From: an uncultured Clostridia bacterium
GTDB lineage: Bacteria > Bacillota > Clostridia > Lachnospirales > Lachnospiraceae
Length of the DNA: 64,000 nucleotides
Assembly (NCBI GenBank): GCA_948467395.1
Contig: CAOKDX010000003.1
Span: 1 to 64,000 of the forward strand
Reading direction: 5' to 3'
Part shown: in pieces, positions 53,045 through 62,077 of the stretch
How the letters are laid out: each line of letters opens with the position of its first letter
Numbering within the stretch: position 1 is the first letter of the stretch
Translations under genes and position numbers: made by a program
Notes under the pieces: model-generated
Seen by the model: only the letters and a program-made list of their open reading frames with translations
Told to the model about the DNA's origin: nothing
Database searches by the model: none

Positions 53045-53701
53045 TTATCCGTTCCGCTCCAGTGATGTTTTCCAGCCGCTCCGCAAGAGCTCCGGCCGCC
53101 CTTCCAGATGGGCAAAGTCATTAAACCGTTCCAGAATAAAAAAATCCCTTTCCTCATCATAGACCAGCTCGGTGAGACTTGTATTCTCCATGTCAATGGC
53201 AAATTTTAATTTATGTCTCTGATGGGTCCCTGTGATTTCCGCACACACTGACCGGATCACTCCCCCATGTGTAACAACGGCAATCCGGTTTTCCGGCTGC
53301 CGGCAGAGGGCACGCAGACGGGGCATAACCCTCCTGACCACATCCGCTCCACACTCCCCACCATCCGGATAGGGCAGATCTTCCGTATGCAGCCAGCGCT
53401 TTTTCCTAAAATCCTGATAAAAGTCCCGGATCTCCTCATCCGTCCTGCCGGTAAACCCGCCGAAATCAATCTCCTGCATATCCGGCAGTACCTCGCAGGA
53501 GATGCCAAGACTCCCATTAATGATCTGCGCCGTCTCCCTTGCACGGAGCAGCTCAGAGCAGTACAGCTTCCCGATACCATAGGTAAGCAGCCGCTTTCCG
53601 AGAAGGGCCGCCTGCTCTCTCCCTGTTTCATCCAGTGCCACGTCCACATTGCAGAGCTTACTGCACTGTCGTCCGTGGCGGATCAAAAATATCTCTTTCA
53701 T
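53045..53701 (-). CDS. Histidine-phosphatase (phosphoglycerate-mutase-like) family protein
   Basis: 218 aa from ATG 53701 (GGAGG 5 nt upstream), overlapping the LytTR stop by 4 nt. The catalytic motif is FLIRHGRQ, with SELLRARETAQII, MQEIDFGGFTGR (Glu/Asp acid) and VVTHGGVIRS (second His). Many relatives are alpha-ribazole or sugar phosphatases; the substrate here is unknown. It is the third gene of a unit with two regulators, so a signalling-linked phosphatase role is possible. Confidence 0.88.
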   Translation of the reverse strand: MKEIFLIRHGRQCSKLCNVDVALDETGREQAALLGKRLLTYGIGKLYCSELLRARETAQIINGSLGISCEVLPDMQEIDFGGFTGRTDEEIRDFYQDFRKKRWLHTEDLPYPDGGECGADVVRRVMPRLRALCRQPENRIAVVTHGGVIRSVCAEITGTHQRHKLKFAIDMENTSLTELVYDEERDFFILERFNDFAHLEGRPELLRSGWKTSLERNG

Positions 53702-54417
53702 TGGTTCCTCCATTCCTCATTTTCCGCAAGCCCTCTGTGGGAATCAAATTCCCGATGCAGGGCGGCTTCATGCTGCCGTCCGATATCCACGCGGCACCCG
53801 GGGAGCTGAATCTTTCTCTCCCGGTAATCAATCCGGTCTACAAAGTTCCGGTTCACCAGTATGCAGCGATGGCACTGCACAAATACGCCGCCATGCTCTG
53901 CCAGGCACTGTTTCAGCGGCAGATAGGGGATTTCCAGCACACCGCTCCGGGTATGGATCATCACAGAACGATTCGCGCTTTCCAGATACAGAATATCATT
54001 GATACAGATTTCCTTGATCGTCCCTCGGATCCGTACCCGCATCCAGTTGTCCCTCTTTTCCGTGTACAGCTGAACAAGAAACGGATAGATCACCCGGACG
54101 AATTCATTCTGCCGAATTGGTTTCACCAGATAATCATAACAGTGATATTCATAAAATGCCTTATTCTCATACCGGCGGTCGGCCGCCACAAACAACATCG
54201 GCGTCAGATGATATGCCGGCATTCCCCTGACAAGAGACGCCACAGAGAGGCCGCTCTCTCCCTCATCTTCCAGATGAATCAGAATCATCCGGTAACGGTC
54301 CCTTTCCAGTCTGCCGGCTGCCTGTTCCGGATCGGTGGCAAAATCCAGCCAGCGAAACCGGCCCGACAGATCCGATGCGGCCTGTCCGCTGTTCTGATAG
54401 ACCAGAATACCGCCCAT
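53698..54417 (-). CDS. LytTR transcription regulator with degenerate receiver domain
   Basis: 239 aa. Residues ~1-115 have the receiver fold (ILVYQNSG, MILIHLEDE, TPMLFVAADRR, YDYLVKPI), but the phospho-acceptor Asp is replaced by His in ILIHLE and the acidic pocket after the first strand is missing; only the Lys of LVKPI remains. Residues ~135-225 are a LytTR DNA-binding domain (GTIKEICINDILYLESANRSVMIHT, FVQCHRCILVNRNFV). It is therefore probably not controlled by phosphorylation. It starts 3 nt after an XRE gene. Confidence 0.85.
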   Translation of the reverse strand: MGGILVYQNSGQAASDLSGRFRWLDFATDPEQAAGRLERDRYRMILIHLEDEGESGLSVASLVRGMPAYHLTPMLFVAADRRYENKAFYEYHCYDYLVKPIRQNEFVRVIYPFLVQLYTEKRDNWMRVRIRGTIKEICINDILYLESANRSVMIHTRSGVLEIPYLPLKQCLAEHGGVFVQCHRCILVNRNFVDRIDYRERKIQLPGCRVDIGRQHEAALHREFDSHRGLAENEEWRNQ

Positions 54418-54420
54418 CGC

Positions 54421-54741
54421 CTAGTCCTCCTTCTCCGACAACTGGTTTTTGCAATAATCCAGAAGCTCACATACCAGCGTATCCCGGTCAGAATAGTTTC
54501 CCGGCAAATACCGCAGCCCCCGGCTGGGATTCCCTGTCAGTATATATAACGGATCCACCTGCAGCTTCGAGTACAGCAGCATCAGTTTCTTGACATCCAG
54601 TCCATATACACCCCTTTCGATCTTGCGGTAATGGCCGTCGCTGATCTCCAGCACCTCCGCCATATCCGGATAATCCATTCCCAGATCCCTGCGGATTCGT
54701 TTTAACCGTTTTCCGATCAGTTCATTTTCCACATAAACCAT
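54421..54741 (-). CDS. XRE-family helix-turn-helix protein
   Basis: 106 aa. The HTH region IGKRLKRIRRDLGMDYPDMAEVLEISDGHYRKIERGVYGL is a full XRE domain; the C-terminal ~45 residues are acidic and helical. It binds DNA as a dimer and may sense a signal through the C-terminal part. First gene of an operon with the pseudo-receiver LytTR gene and a histidine phosphatase, divergent from another XRE gene at 55014. GGAGG precedes the ATG. Confidence 0.87.
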   Translation of the reverse strand: MVYVENELIGKRLKRIRRDLGMDYPDMAEVLEISDGHYRKIERGVYGLDVKKLMLLYSKLQVDPLYILTGNPSRGLRYLPGNYSDRDTLVCELLDYCKNQLSEKED

Positions 54742-54941
54742 AGCCTTCCTCCTTCCCGTACATCCTCTTATATCATACCAATTTCCGACAAAAAAGGAAA
54801 GTTCGCCCCGCGGCTTTTTTTCAGCGCATTGCGCTATCGTGCGATTTTACAGGCATCGAAAAGCAAAAATTTTTTTGTTTTCCGATTCTCTTTAACCACT
54901 GTGATAGTTCCATACTGCGGAATATTAACTACTGTAGAATG

Positions 54942-54970
54942 TTGTGTTGCTTTTTGAATATTTTTACAAT
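54942..54970 (+). promoter_or_regulatory. Promoter of the plus-strand XRE gene
   Basis: TTGTGT (54942-54947), 17-bp spacer, TACAAT (54965-54970). The 270-nt space between the two XRE genes also holds an AGCGCA/TGCGCT hairpin near 54833 and A/T-rich runs, which suit binding sites for either regulator. Confidence 0.45.
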
Positions 54971-55013
54971 AGAAAAAGGGAACGATAATCAGTAAGAGAG
55001 GACAGCTTCTATT

Positions 55014-55397
55014 ATGACAAAAGACAGCTTCTTATATCACATCGGACTGACTGTCCGTAAATACCGCATTGTGGCAGGAATCAGCCAGGAAGAGCTGAGT
55101 GCCCGTATCGACTGCGATAAAAATACAATAGGCAAGATTGAGCGGGGCGAGACGGATGTGAAAATATCCACTCTGGACCGTCTGACAAATGGGCTTGGCA
55201 TTTCCTGCAGCCGCCTGATCCGGGAATCTGAAAATCCAGTTTCTGATTCTTTTGCCGCCGCCATCGAATACGACTTCCTGCGGCTCTTCCAGTACTGCCG
55301 CCAGCTCTCTCCGGAGCAGTTCAACAATCTGTGCAACACAGCCCATCTCTATGCGAAAAGCAATCAGATCAAACACATCAGGAAGGATACCGTATAA
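55014..55397 (+). CDS. XRE-family helix-turn-helix regulator
   Basis: 127 aa. HTH region IGLTVRKYRIVAGISQEELSARIDCDKNTIGKIERGETDVKISTLDRLTNGLGI, followed by a helical tail (FLRLFQYCRQLSPEQFNNLCNTAHLYA). It is of the short immunity-repressor size. It is transcribed away from the XRE-LytTR-phosphatase operon and may repress it and itself. It ends 43 nt before the convergent spoIIP gene. Confidence 0.87.
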   Translation: MTKDSFLYHIGLTVRKYRIVAGISQEELSARIDCDKNTIGKIERGETDVKISTLDRLTNGLGISCSRLIRESENPVSDSFAAAIEYDFLRLFQYCRQLSPEQFNNLCNTAHLYAKSNQIKHIRKDTV

Positions 55398-55440
55398 TGG
55401 GCTGCCTGTGGAACGGCATGTTCAGGCCGTCGCCGGACAA

Positions 55441-56595
55441 TTACCCCTGTCCCGAAAGAACCTTATCCAGTACGTCCGCCAGCGGAGCAGCGGCATTCTT
55501 TGCCTCTGCCACAGTATTGTTTTCGTTTCCCAGCTCGATCAGCAGGGAACGGCTCTCCAAGTGCAGATTATACCGGTAACCCTTGAGATAGATTGGTTTG
55601 GTAAACCCGTCATAATATTCCATGGCCTTGCATTTCAGCTGAAGGCTGAAAGCAAGATTTCCCTGAAGGTTCGGGTTATAAAGATAATCGATGGGACCGG
55701 AACGGTTCCGGCTCATGCCGTTAAAAAACATTACAATGGCGCTCTGCCTGCCGTTGATGGTTGTATATGTATGCTTGCCCTTTCCCACAGAATCACGGTG
55801 AAGATCAATCATTACCCGAATATCCGGATTTTCCTTCCGAATCTTCTGAATTCCTTCCAGTGCCGCATTATAGGCAAGACTTCTCTCCAGCCTGCCATCG
55901 ATCCAGTCGTACCGCGTCTTGTCGTGATATACCCCATACCCCCTCTTCTCCAGCTCCTTTGCCAGCTCCGTACCGACGCCCACGATGGAATCCTCCAACT
56001 TATCCGAGCTGTCCACAAAACGCTCCGATGCCCCATGGGTATGATAGATCAGGATCTGCTTCGTCCCTTTCTTTTTGGGAAGCTTCAAATCGGTTTCCAG
56101 AAGCTTTTTCACATCAAACAGATTCTTTTTCACTGATGTGGTAGAATCAATGATATAAAATTTGCTCCAAAGATAGCTTGTATCCAAGGTGCTGCGGAGC
56201 TTCTCCACCGCGGCATTGGGTTTGCGGACACCCTGTACCTGCAGCACGCTCCCCGCCTTTGCCATGGCCTCCTCGCTCTCTCCGGTGTACACGTCTCCCA
56301 TTATCTGGTCCCCTCTGCTGCTGTCCACACCCCCGCTCTTATTCTGGTTTTCCGCCAGCACAAGCTCCTGCTCGCTCTCCCGGCCCGGATAAAAATATTC
56401 CTTTCCCCCCAGCATTTCCAGAACCAGTTCATTGGCGGCGTAACCGTCTGCATGTCCCCCCAGGGAGCTTGTCAGCAGCACCCATCCGGCATCCTCTATC
56501 CCCTTTACTGCGGGCACCTCTTTCATTCCCAGTAAAACAATGGCAAAACATATGCCGCCGATTCCTCCCAGTATTCTGAATGCTGTCTTTTTCAT
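55441..56595 (-). CDS. spoIIP: Stage II sporulation protein P
   Basis: 384 aa. One N-terminal membrane segment (GGIGGICFAIVLLG), a variable linker, and the amidase/endopeptidase domain with ILIYHTHGASERF, VGVGTELAKELEKRGYGVYHD, VMIDLHRDSVG and SLLIELGNENNTVAEA (zinc ligands His, Glu, His and catalytic Glu). With SpoIID and SpoIIM it digests septal peptidoglycan to drive engulfment of the forespore. It follows gpr, the common arrangement in Firmicutes. Confidence 0.95.
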   Translation of the reverse strand: MKKTAFRILGGIGGICFAIVLLGMKEVPAVKGIEDAGWVLLTSSLGGHADGYAANELVLEMLGGKEYFYPGRESEQELVLAENQNKSGGVDSSRGDQIMGDVYTGESEEAMAKAGSVLQVQGVRKPNAAVEKLRSTLDTSYLWSKFYIIDSTTSVKKNLFDVKKLLETDLKLPKKKGTKQILIYHTHGASERFVDSSDKLEDSIVGVGTELAKELEKRGYGVYHDKTRYDWIDGRLERSLAYNAALEGIQKIRKENPDIRVMIDLHRDSVGKGKHTYTTINGRQSAIVMFFNGMSRNRSGPIDYLYNPNLQGNLAFSLQLKCKAMEYYDGFTKPIYLKGYRYNLHLESRSLLIELGNENNTVAEAKNAAAPLADVLDKVLSGQG

Positions 56596-56656
56596 GAATT
56601 CCCATTTCCCCTTTGCCGATCATTTGCCACATGCTATATATATGCCCTGCCATTCA

Positions 56657-57565
56657 TCAATATCCCTTTTTCTGAAAACAGTGGTTCAGCACCCGGGCCA
56701 GATCCCTGCTGATGCGGGCAACGGATTCATCAATGTTTTTCGGCGTCACCATAATACTCTCCGTCTCCTCTGTCAGAACCTCCTTTAAAAACTGCTCGAT
56801 CTCATTCTCCGAATAACCCTGCTTCTCCAACACACTCTCCAGATGATCCCCGATGATCGTCTCCGCGTCCACCACTGTAGGAACGCCGATGGCCACCACC
56901 GGCACACCAAGTGTCTCCCTGGTCAGCTCCCGGCGGCGGTTCCCCACGCCTGCCCCCGGCGCGATACCGGTATCGGTAATCTGCACCGTGGTACACAGCC
57001 GCCTGACACTGCGGGAGGCAAGAGCATCCACCACGATAACCAGATCCGGTTTCGTCTTCCGGACCACACTCTCCAGTATCTCACTTGTCTCCATACCTGT
57101 CTGGGCCATCACGCCCGGGGCGATGGCACTGACACAGCCATAATCATTCTGCTCCATAAATTCCTCTCCCAGCTCCTGGCGCAGATGTCTTGTGATAAAC
57201 AGATGGTCCGTCATTTTGGGACCGATGGAGTCTGATGTCACCTCCCGGTTTCCAAGACCCACGATGAGCACACATTTCTGTCTCATGTCCCGTATCATTT
57301 TTTCCAGCTGCTCACAGATGCACAGCAGCAGAGGCTCCCGGTCCGCCTCGTCATCCAGAAAGAGACCGGATTCAATGGTAATATAAGTCCCCTTCGGCTT
57401 CTTCATGGCCCGGCTTCCCGCATCATCCCGGATCTTCACCATGGTAATCTCCGCCTGTCCGTCCACACAGCTCTTCTTCTCCAGTACCACTCCCTGTACT
57501 TCAACATGATTGCGCGGAAAACTCTCCCTCGCCTCCAGTGCCAGATCTGTCCTCTTCTCTGACAT
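56657..57565 (-). CDS. gpr: GPR germination protease
   Basis: 302 aa. A short propeptide region precedes TDLALEARE, GTYITIESGLFLDDEAD, VLIVGLGNREVTSDSIGPKM and VDALASRSVRRLCTTVQITDTGIAPGAGVGNRR, the core of the aspartate-type GPR family. It is made as a zymogen in the forespore and degrades small acid-soluble spore proteins on germination. The sequence upstream shows a sigma-G-like promoter. Followed by spoIIP after a 61-nt gap. Confidence 0.95.
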   Translation of the reverse strand: MSEKRTDLALEARESFPRNHVEVQGVVLEKKSCVDGQAEITMVKIRDDAGSRAMKKPKGTYITIESGLFLDDEADREPLLLCICEQLEKMIRDMRQKCVLIVGLGNREVTSDSIGPKMTDHLFITRHLRQELGEEFMEQNDYGCVSAIAPGVMAQTGMETSEILESVVRKTKPDLVIVVDALASRSVRRLCTTVQITDTGIAPGAGVGNRRRELTRETLGVPVVAIGVPTVVDAETIIGDHLESVLEKQGYSENEIEQFLKEVLTEETESIMVTPKNIDESVARISRDLARVLNHCFQKKGY

Positions 57566-57608
57566 CCTCTCTCACATCCTCTCGTTAGAACACAGCATCG
57601 CCTGTACT

Positions 57609-57639
57609 CAGTATGTGCAGAAAGAAATGTTTTTATCGC
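57609..57639 (-). promoter_or_regulatory. Possible sigma-G promoter of gpr
   Basis: On the minus strand GCGATA (57634-57639), 18-bp spacer, CATACTG (57609-57615). The -10 fits the forespore consensus CATACTA well; the -35 fits TGMATA only partly. gpr is a sigma-G gene in Bacillus. Confidence 0.4.
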
Positions 57640-57658
57640 AGGAAATCCGAAAAAAGCC

Positions 57659-57687
57659 TTGACACTAGGGGCAATATGTACTATGAT
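57659..57687 (+). promoter_or_regulatory. Strong sigma-A promoter of rpsT
   Basis: Perfect TTGACA (57659-57664), 17-bp spacer, TATGAT (57682-57687). It gives a leader of about 75 nt before rpsT. Confidence 0.85.
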
Positions 57688-57770
57688 TAACAAGTATGTT
57701 TGTGCTGACGTTCCGTGTCCGGACAGTACATTGTTGTGATTTTGAACCAAATACGATGGAGGTGCTAGAA

Positions 57771-58031
57771 TTGGCAAATATCAAATCTGCAAAAAAAAGA
57801 ATCCTTGTCTCTGAAAAGAGAGCAGCCAGAAATAAGTCGATCCGTTCCAGAGTGAAAACGGCGATCAAAAAAGTAGATGCTGCGATCGAGGCAAATGACA
57901 AGGCAGCTGCACAGGCAGCTCTGAATGCCGCTATTTCAGAACTTGACAGAGCGACCAGAAAAGGTATCTATCACAAGAATACCTGTGCAAGAAAAGTTTC
58001 CAGATTAACCGTTGCAGTAAACAAATTATAA
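57771..58031 (+). CDS. rpsT: 30S ribosomal protein S20
   Basis: 86 aa starting at TTG 57771, with GGAGG 8 nt upstream; ANIKSAKKRILVSEKRAARNKSIRSRVKTAIKKV is the canonical S20 start, so the longer ATG frame from 57696 is not used. It binds 16S rRNA early in 30S assembly. E. coli rpsT also starts with UUG and is autoregulated at this codon, so a weak start may be part of feedback control here. The strong promoter and terminator make it a single-gene unit divergent from gpr. Confidence 0.95.
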   Translation: MANIKSAKKRILVSEKRAARNKSIRSRVKTAIKKVDAAIEANDKAAAQAALNAAISELDRATRKGIYHKNTCARKVSRLTVAVNKL

Positions 58032-58108
58032 GGAAACAGCATGTAGAGGGCAGTCGTACTGCAACTACAATTCTACCCGTCGAAATATTATAGATCAGAT
58101 TACTGACC

Positions 58109-58143
58109 AGGCGATACCGAAACCGGTATCGCCTTTTATTTTA
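58109..58143 (+). terminator. Terminator of rpsT
   Basis: AGGCGATACCG pairs with CGGTATCGCCT (11 bp, 4-nt loop), followed by TTTATTTT. Confidence 0.92.
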
Positions 58144-58181
58144 GTTCAATAAGCAGAAAAAGTCAAGAAACATAACAGTTT

Positions 58182-58211
58182 TTGACATTGTTGTTTCATG
58201 CCATATATAGT
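58182..58211 (+). promoter_or_regulatory. Promoter of the GH43 gene
   Basis: TTGACA (58182-58187), then TATATA after 16 bp or TATAGT after 18 bp, about 60 nt before the start codon. No carbon-catabolite operator was recognised. Confidence 0.55.
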
Positions 58212-58268
58212 AAAATAGGAATATTAAAAAACACATTTAACACTATATCATGAAAGGAGCATGAGCAT

Positions 58269-61200
58269 ATGCGCAAAAACAAACTACTAGCCGGAATCCT
58301 TGCCGCAACACTGGTTGTGACATCATTCCCGGCTTCCCTGCTGCCCGCCGGCAAGGCAGGCGCGGCAGAGACCGTAACACCGGTGGAGACTACGATCCGG
58401 AAAACCGAAGTCTCCAACCCGATCCTGCCGGCAGGCAGTGAAGGAACCCTGCCGTACGGGGGCGACCCCTCCGTTCTGATCGATGGAGATACTGTGTATC
58501 TGTACACCGGCCGGGATTCCTCCAAGAGCGAGGGCTATTACATGCTGGACTGGCAGTGCTATTCCACCAAGGATCTCAAGACATGGAAAAATGAGGGCGT
58601 GATCATGAGCGCCGACAAAGAATCCATCACCTGGGCAAACACCGGCACCGACGCCTGGGCAGGCCAGATCGAGAAGTATAATAACAAATACTATTTCTAT
58701 TACTGTACCTGGGATGCGACATCCGAAGGCCAGCAGTCCATCGGCGTGGCAGTGGCAGACAGCCCGACCGGACCATTTAAAGATATCGGCAAACCGCTTG
58801 TAAAGGGAACCACTACCAACAACACATCCGGCAGCTGGAGCACCTTTAACGACATCGATCCTACCGTATGGGTAGAAACGGATGAACAGGGCGTAGAACA
58901 CCGCTATCTCTGCTGGGGTAACAACAAGCTCTTTATCTGTGAATTGAATGAAGATATGATTTCCATTAAGGATGTAAATAAAGACGGGAAAATCACATTC
59001 GGAGTTCAGGCAAACGGAGCATCCTCAGAGACAGCAGATATTATAGAAAAAAGTGTTTCTGGCATGAACTTCACTGAGGCGCCATGGATCTACCGCCGGA
59101 GGGATGCGGAGGGAAAGCCTACCGGACAATATTATATTTTCTATGCCCGGAACTGGCGGGAAGAAATGGCATATGCCACCACCGATGACCTGATGGACGG
59201 AAAACTCACCTATGGCGGCCAGTTAATGCCCCCTGCCGCCACCTCTAACACAAACCATCCGGCCGTATTTGACTGGAAAGGAAAAACATATTTTGTATAC
59301 CACAATGGCTCCCTGCCAGGAGGAAGCGGATTCCGCCGTACCCCCTGCATAACAGAGCTTCATTTCAACGAAGACGGGAGCATTCCCGCCATCCCGGAAA
59401 CTGCCATCGGCATCTGTGAGAACGAACCCTATCAGCTGTACAATAATAATGTTCTGATCTCTCACAGCAAATTTGTAAATTCCTCTGCTGATGCGGATTA
59501 CCCTTATACGAACATAACTGTCGGAAACTTTACAGATCCGGATACGGAAGATGCGGAATGGGCCATCGTAAACGGTAAATCTATTCCCGCAGACGGGAAT
59601 GAGGATGCCTATGTTTCCATCCAGTCCAATAATAAGCCCGGCTTATATCTGACTGCCAATGACAATAATATCGTCACCCTGGCACAGGACGCCAAATATA
59701 CAACGGCAGCCGATAAAATTTCTGCCGATGCAGAAACGGCAAAGGCTCAGACCTTCCGTACCGTAAAAGGACTTGACGGCACAGCGGACACGGTTTCTTT
59801 TGAAAGTGTATTAAAGCCTGGCAGCTTTCTTGCACTCCGCGGCGGACAGCTGGTTCTCTCTGACAGCTCCAACGCAGCTGCAGCCACCTTTGCCTTCACT
59901 GGCAAAGCAGCCGTTCCGGCTACGGGTTCCGGTGTGGATGCCGACATTGAAACTCTGACCGCAGGAGATTATAAAGTAGAGGCCAGCGGCAACACTTACT
60001 CCATGACAGTTCCCTTTGAGACGAAGACCGTCGCTGTTGATTTCAAGCTGAAGGACAAACTCGCCTATGCCATCGTTGACGGCGTGCGAACACTCAGCAC
60101 GGATACGGTGTTTATTTCGTTATCCGGCATGATAACAGAGAAACCCATAACCGTTTTCGCCGCCGACGGCAAGACAAAAAAGGAGTACGTGGTAAAAATA
60201 ACAAGGTCCAAACCGGCCAATTCCGTTCCGGTCTATAACACGGAACTCTTCAAGACCTTTACCTTTGACGACCAGACAAACGGCGCGGCAGCCGTAACAA
60301 AGGCATTTCCACCTGCCGCTGTGGCGGATCCTTCCTATGATTATGTAGAAGGAAAGAACGGAAAGGCAATACATCTGAACGGCAGCTATGGCCTGAAGCT
60401 CTGCGATGCAGCGGGTCTCGGAAAGAATTATTCCATCTCCTACTGGATGAAACCGGATACAATTAAAACCAATGTGGATCCCACCCTTGCAGCAGGTCTC
60501 TTCAGCCCGGAATACTGGCTGAACCTGACATTCGGAAGAGCAATCTGGTCCAAGGCGAATAATAACTACATTGATGATGCAGGCACATACGCATACAAAG
60601 CAAATGAATGGCAGCATGTCACATTGACAGTTGAGGGTTCATCTGCTAAACTCTATGTAAATGGAGAACTGACAAATCAGGGCACCATCGCATCGGATAT
60701 TATGTCGCAGAACGGCGCTGTGATCTATTTCGGCGTCAACGCATGGGATGCTTATTTTGAGGGGGCACTGGATGAGGTTGCCATCTTTAACCGCATCCTG
60801 TCCGCCGATGAAATCCAGTCCATCGCATATGAGGCTACCAACGTAACAACGATCGGTTCCTCCAAGGATCCAAATGCATCGGAAAATCCGACACCGGCAC
60901 CTCCGACAACAGCACCTCCGACAAACTCTCCATTACCGCTGCCGTCACCTCCTGTAGACAATACTGCTGTTAAAAAAGTGACGGTAAAAGCTGCCGAGCA
61001 GAAACCGGGAACGAAAACGGTATATTTGAAGAAGGGCGGAAAAGTAACTTTGTCTGCCACAGTGACAGGAACGGGAAAATTCAGCAAATCCGTCACCTGG
61101 AAATCTTCCAAGACAAAGGTTGCCACTGTATCTTCCAAGGGTGTTGTCAAGGCGAAAGCGGCCGGTACTGCCAAGATCACGGCAGCATCTAAGACCGATC

Positions 61201-61487
61201 AGGCAAAGAAGGCTTCTATCACAATAAAAGTCTCCAAAAAGGCAGTGAAAAATAAGAAACTGAAACTGAAGGTTTCCAAAAAGAACTTGAAAAAGGGTAA
61301 AACCTATACCATAGGCATTCAGTCCATGACAAAGAAAACAACGGATGCCGTTACCTATAAGAGCAGCAAGAAGGCAACTGCCGCTGTAGATAAATTCGGC
61401 GTCGTGAAGGCAAAGAAAAAGGGCAAGGCCGTAATTACCGTAAAATGTGGTAAAAAGAAAGCCAAGCTCACCATTACAGTAAAATAG
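58269..61487 (+). CDS. Secreted multi-domain GH43 glycosidase (arabinan/arabinoxylan type)
   Basis: 1072 aa. A signal peptide (cleavage near AGAAE) is followed by a five-bladed GH43 domain with the three expected acids: D66 (GGDPSV), D197 (DIDPTVW) and E270 (TEAPW). Residues ~430-560 resemble a beta-trefoil AbfB/CBM42 arabinose-binding module (PGLYLTANDNN, PGSFLALRGGQLVL). A linker domain leads to a LamG-like module at ~690-860 (ISYWMKPDTI, WQHVTLTVEGSSAKLYVNG, DEVAIFNRILSADEI). A Pro/Thr hinge and two lysine-rich Big_2-like repeats end the protein. It probably releases arabinose or xylose units from plant fibre outside the cell. There is no LPxTG. AGGAG precedes the ATG. Confidence 0.88.
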   Translation: MRKNKLLAGILAATLVVTSFPASLLPAGKAGAAETVTPVETTIRKTEVSNPILPAGSEGTLPYGGDPSVLIDGDTVYLYTGRDSSKSEGYYMLDWQCYSTKDLKTWKNEGVIMSADKESITWANTGTDAWAGQIEKYNNKYYFYYCTWDATSEGQQSIGVAVADSPTGPFKDIGKPLVKGTTTNNTSGSWSTFNDIDPTVWVETDEQGVEHRYLCWGNNKLFICELNEDMISIKDVNKDGKITFGVQANGASSETADIIEKSVSGMNFTEAPWIYRRRDAEGKPTGQYYIFYARNWREEMAYATTDDLMDGKLTYGGQLMPPAATSNTNHPAVFDWKGKTYFVYHNGSLPGGSGFRRTPCITELHFNEDGSIPAIPETAIGICENEPYQLYNNNVLISHSKFVNSSADADYPYTNITVGNFTDPDTEDAEWAIVNGKSIPADGNEDAYVSIQSNNKPGLYLTANDNNIVTLAQDAKYTTAADKISADAETAKAQTFRTVKGLDGTADTVSFESVLKPGSFLALRGGQLVLSDSSNAAAATFAFTGKAAVPATGSGVDADIETLTAGDYKVEASGNTYSMTVPFETKTVAVDFKLKDKLAYAIVDGVRTLSTDTVFISLSGMITEKPITVFAADGKTKKEYVVKITRSKPANSVPVYNTELFKTFTFDDQTNGAAAVTKAFPPAAVADPSYDYVEGKNGKAIHLNGSYGLKLCDAAGLGKNYSISYWMKPDTIKTNVDPTLAAGLFSPEYWLNLTFGRAIWSKANNNYIDDAGTYAYKANEWQHVTLTVEGSSAKLYVNGELTNQGTIASDIMSQNGAVIYFGVNAWDAYFEGALDEVAIFNRILSADEIQSIAYEATNVTTIGSSKDPNASENPTPAPPTTAPPTNSPLPLPSPPVDNTAVKKVTVKAAEQKPGTKTVYLKKGGKVTLSATVTGTGKFSKSVTWKSSKTKVATVSSKGVVKAKAAGTAKITAASKTDQAKKASITIKVSKKAVKNKKLKLKVSKKNLKKGKTYTIGIQSMTKKTTDAVTYKSSKKATAAVDKFGVVKAKKKGKAVITVKCGKKKAKLTITVK

Positions 61488-61511
61488 TATACAGAAAATG
61501 GGGGGACACAG

Positions 61512-61994
61512 GTGAAAAAGCAGAATTACCTTTCCTGGGATCAGTATTTTATGGGAATCGCCATGCTCTCTTCGATGAGGAGCAAGGACCCAAATACAAG
61601 CGTCGGAGCCTGCATCGTGGGCAATGACAACAAAATACTCTCTGTGGGCTATAACGGAATGCCGCAGGGCTGCTCCGATGATGAGTATCCCTGGGAACGT
61701 GATGCGGAAGATCCACTTGACACCAAATATTTATTTGTCTGTCATGCGGAGCTGAATGCCCTCCTGAATTATACGGGAACCAATCTGAGCGGTTCCCGTA
61801 TCTACACAACGCTCTTCCCCTGCAACGAGTGCACGAAGGCACTCATCCAGTCGGGGATCAAAGAGGTTGTCTACAGGGAAGACAAATATCAGGACACACC
61901 TTCCGTCATCGCTGCCAAGCGCATGATGAAATCCGCCGGCATCCTTTACCGGCAGTACGAAAACGGTGGAAACGATATTGAGCTTCCCCTGTAA
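61512..61994 (+). CDS. dCMP deaminase family protein
   Basis: 160 aa with a GTG start (GGGGGG about 6 nt upstream). Zinc-dependent deaminase: CHAELNALLN (His and catalytic Glu) and FPCNECTKALIQSGI (two Cys). SSMRSKDPNTSVGACIV and GYNGMPQGC are typical of deoxycytidylate deaminases (ComEB type). It makes dUMP from dCMP for thymidylate synthesis. It follows the GH43 gene by 24 nt but has no functional tie to it. Confidence 0.9.
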   Translation: MKKQNYLSWDQYFMGIAMLSSMRSKDPNTSVGACIVGNDNKILSVGYNGMPQGCSDDEYPWERDAEDPLDTKYLFVCHAELNALLNYTGTNLSGSRIYTTLFPCNECTKALIQSGIKEVVYREDKYQDTPSVIAAKRMMKSAGILYRQYENGGNDIELPL

Positions 61995-62022
61995 GATTCC
62001 GGATATGGAAGATTTAACTCAA

Positions 62023-62056
62023 ATAACCTCCCGGCCTTTGTCCGGGAGGTTATATT
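62023..62056 (+). terminator. Terminator after the dCMP deaminase gene
   Basis: ATAACCTCCCGG pairs with CCGGGAGGTTAT (12 bp, 7-nt loop), followed by ATTTCT. The T run is weak but the stem is strong. Confidence 0.75.
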
Positions 62057-62077
62057 TCTAAAAGGAGAATCAGAATC

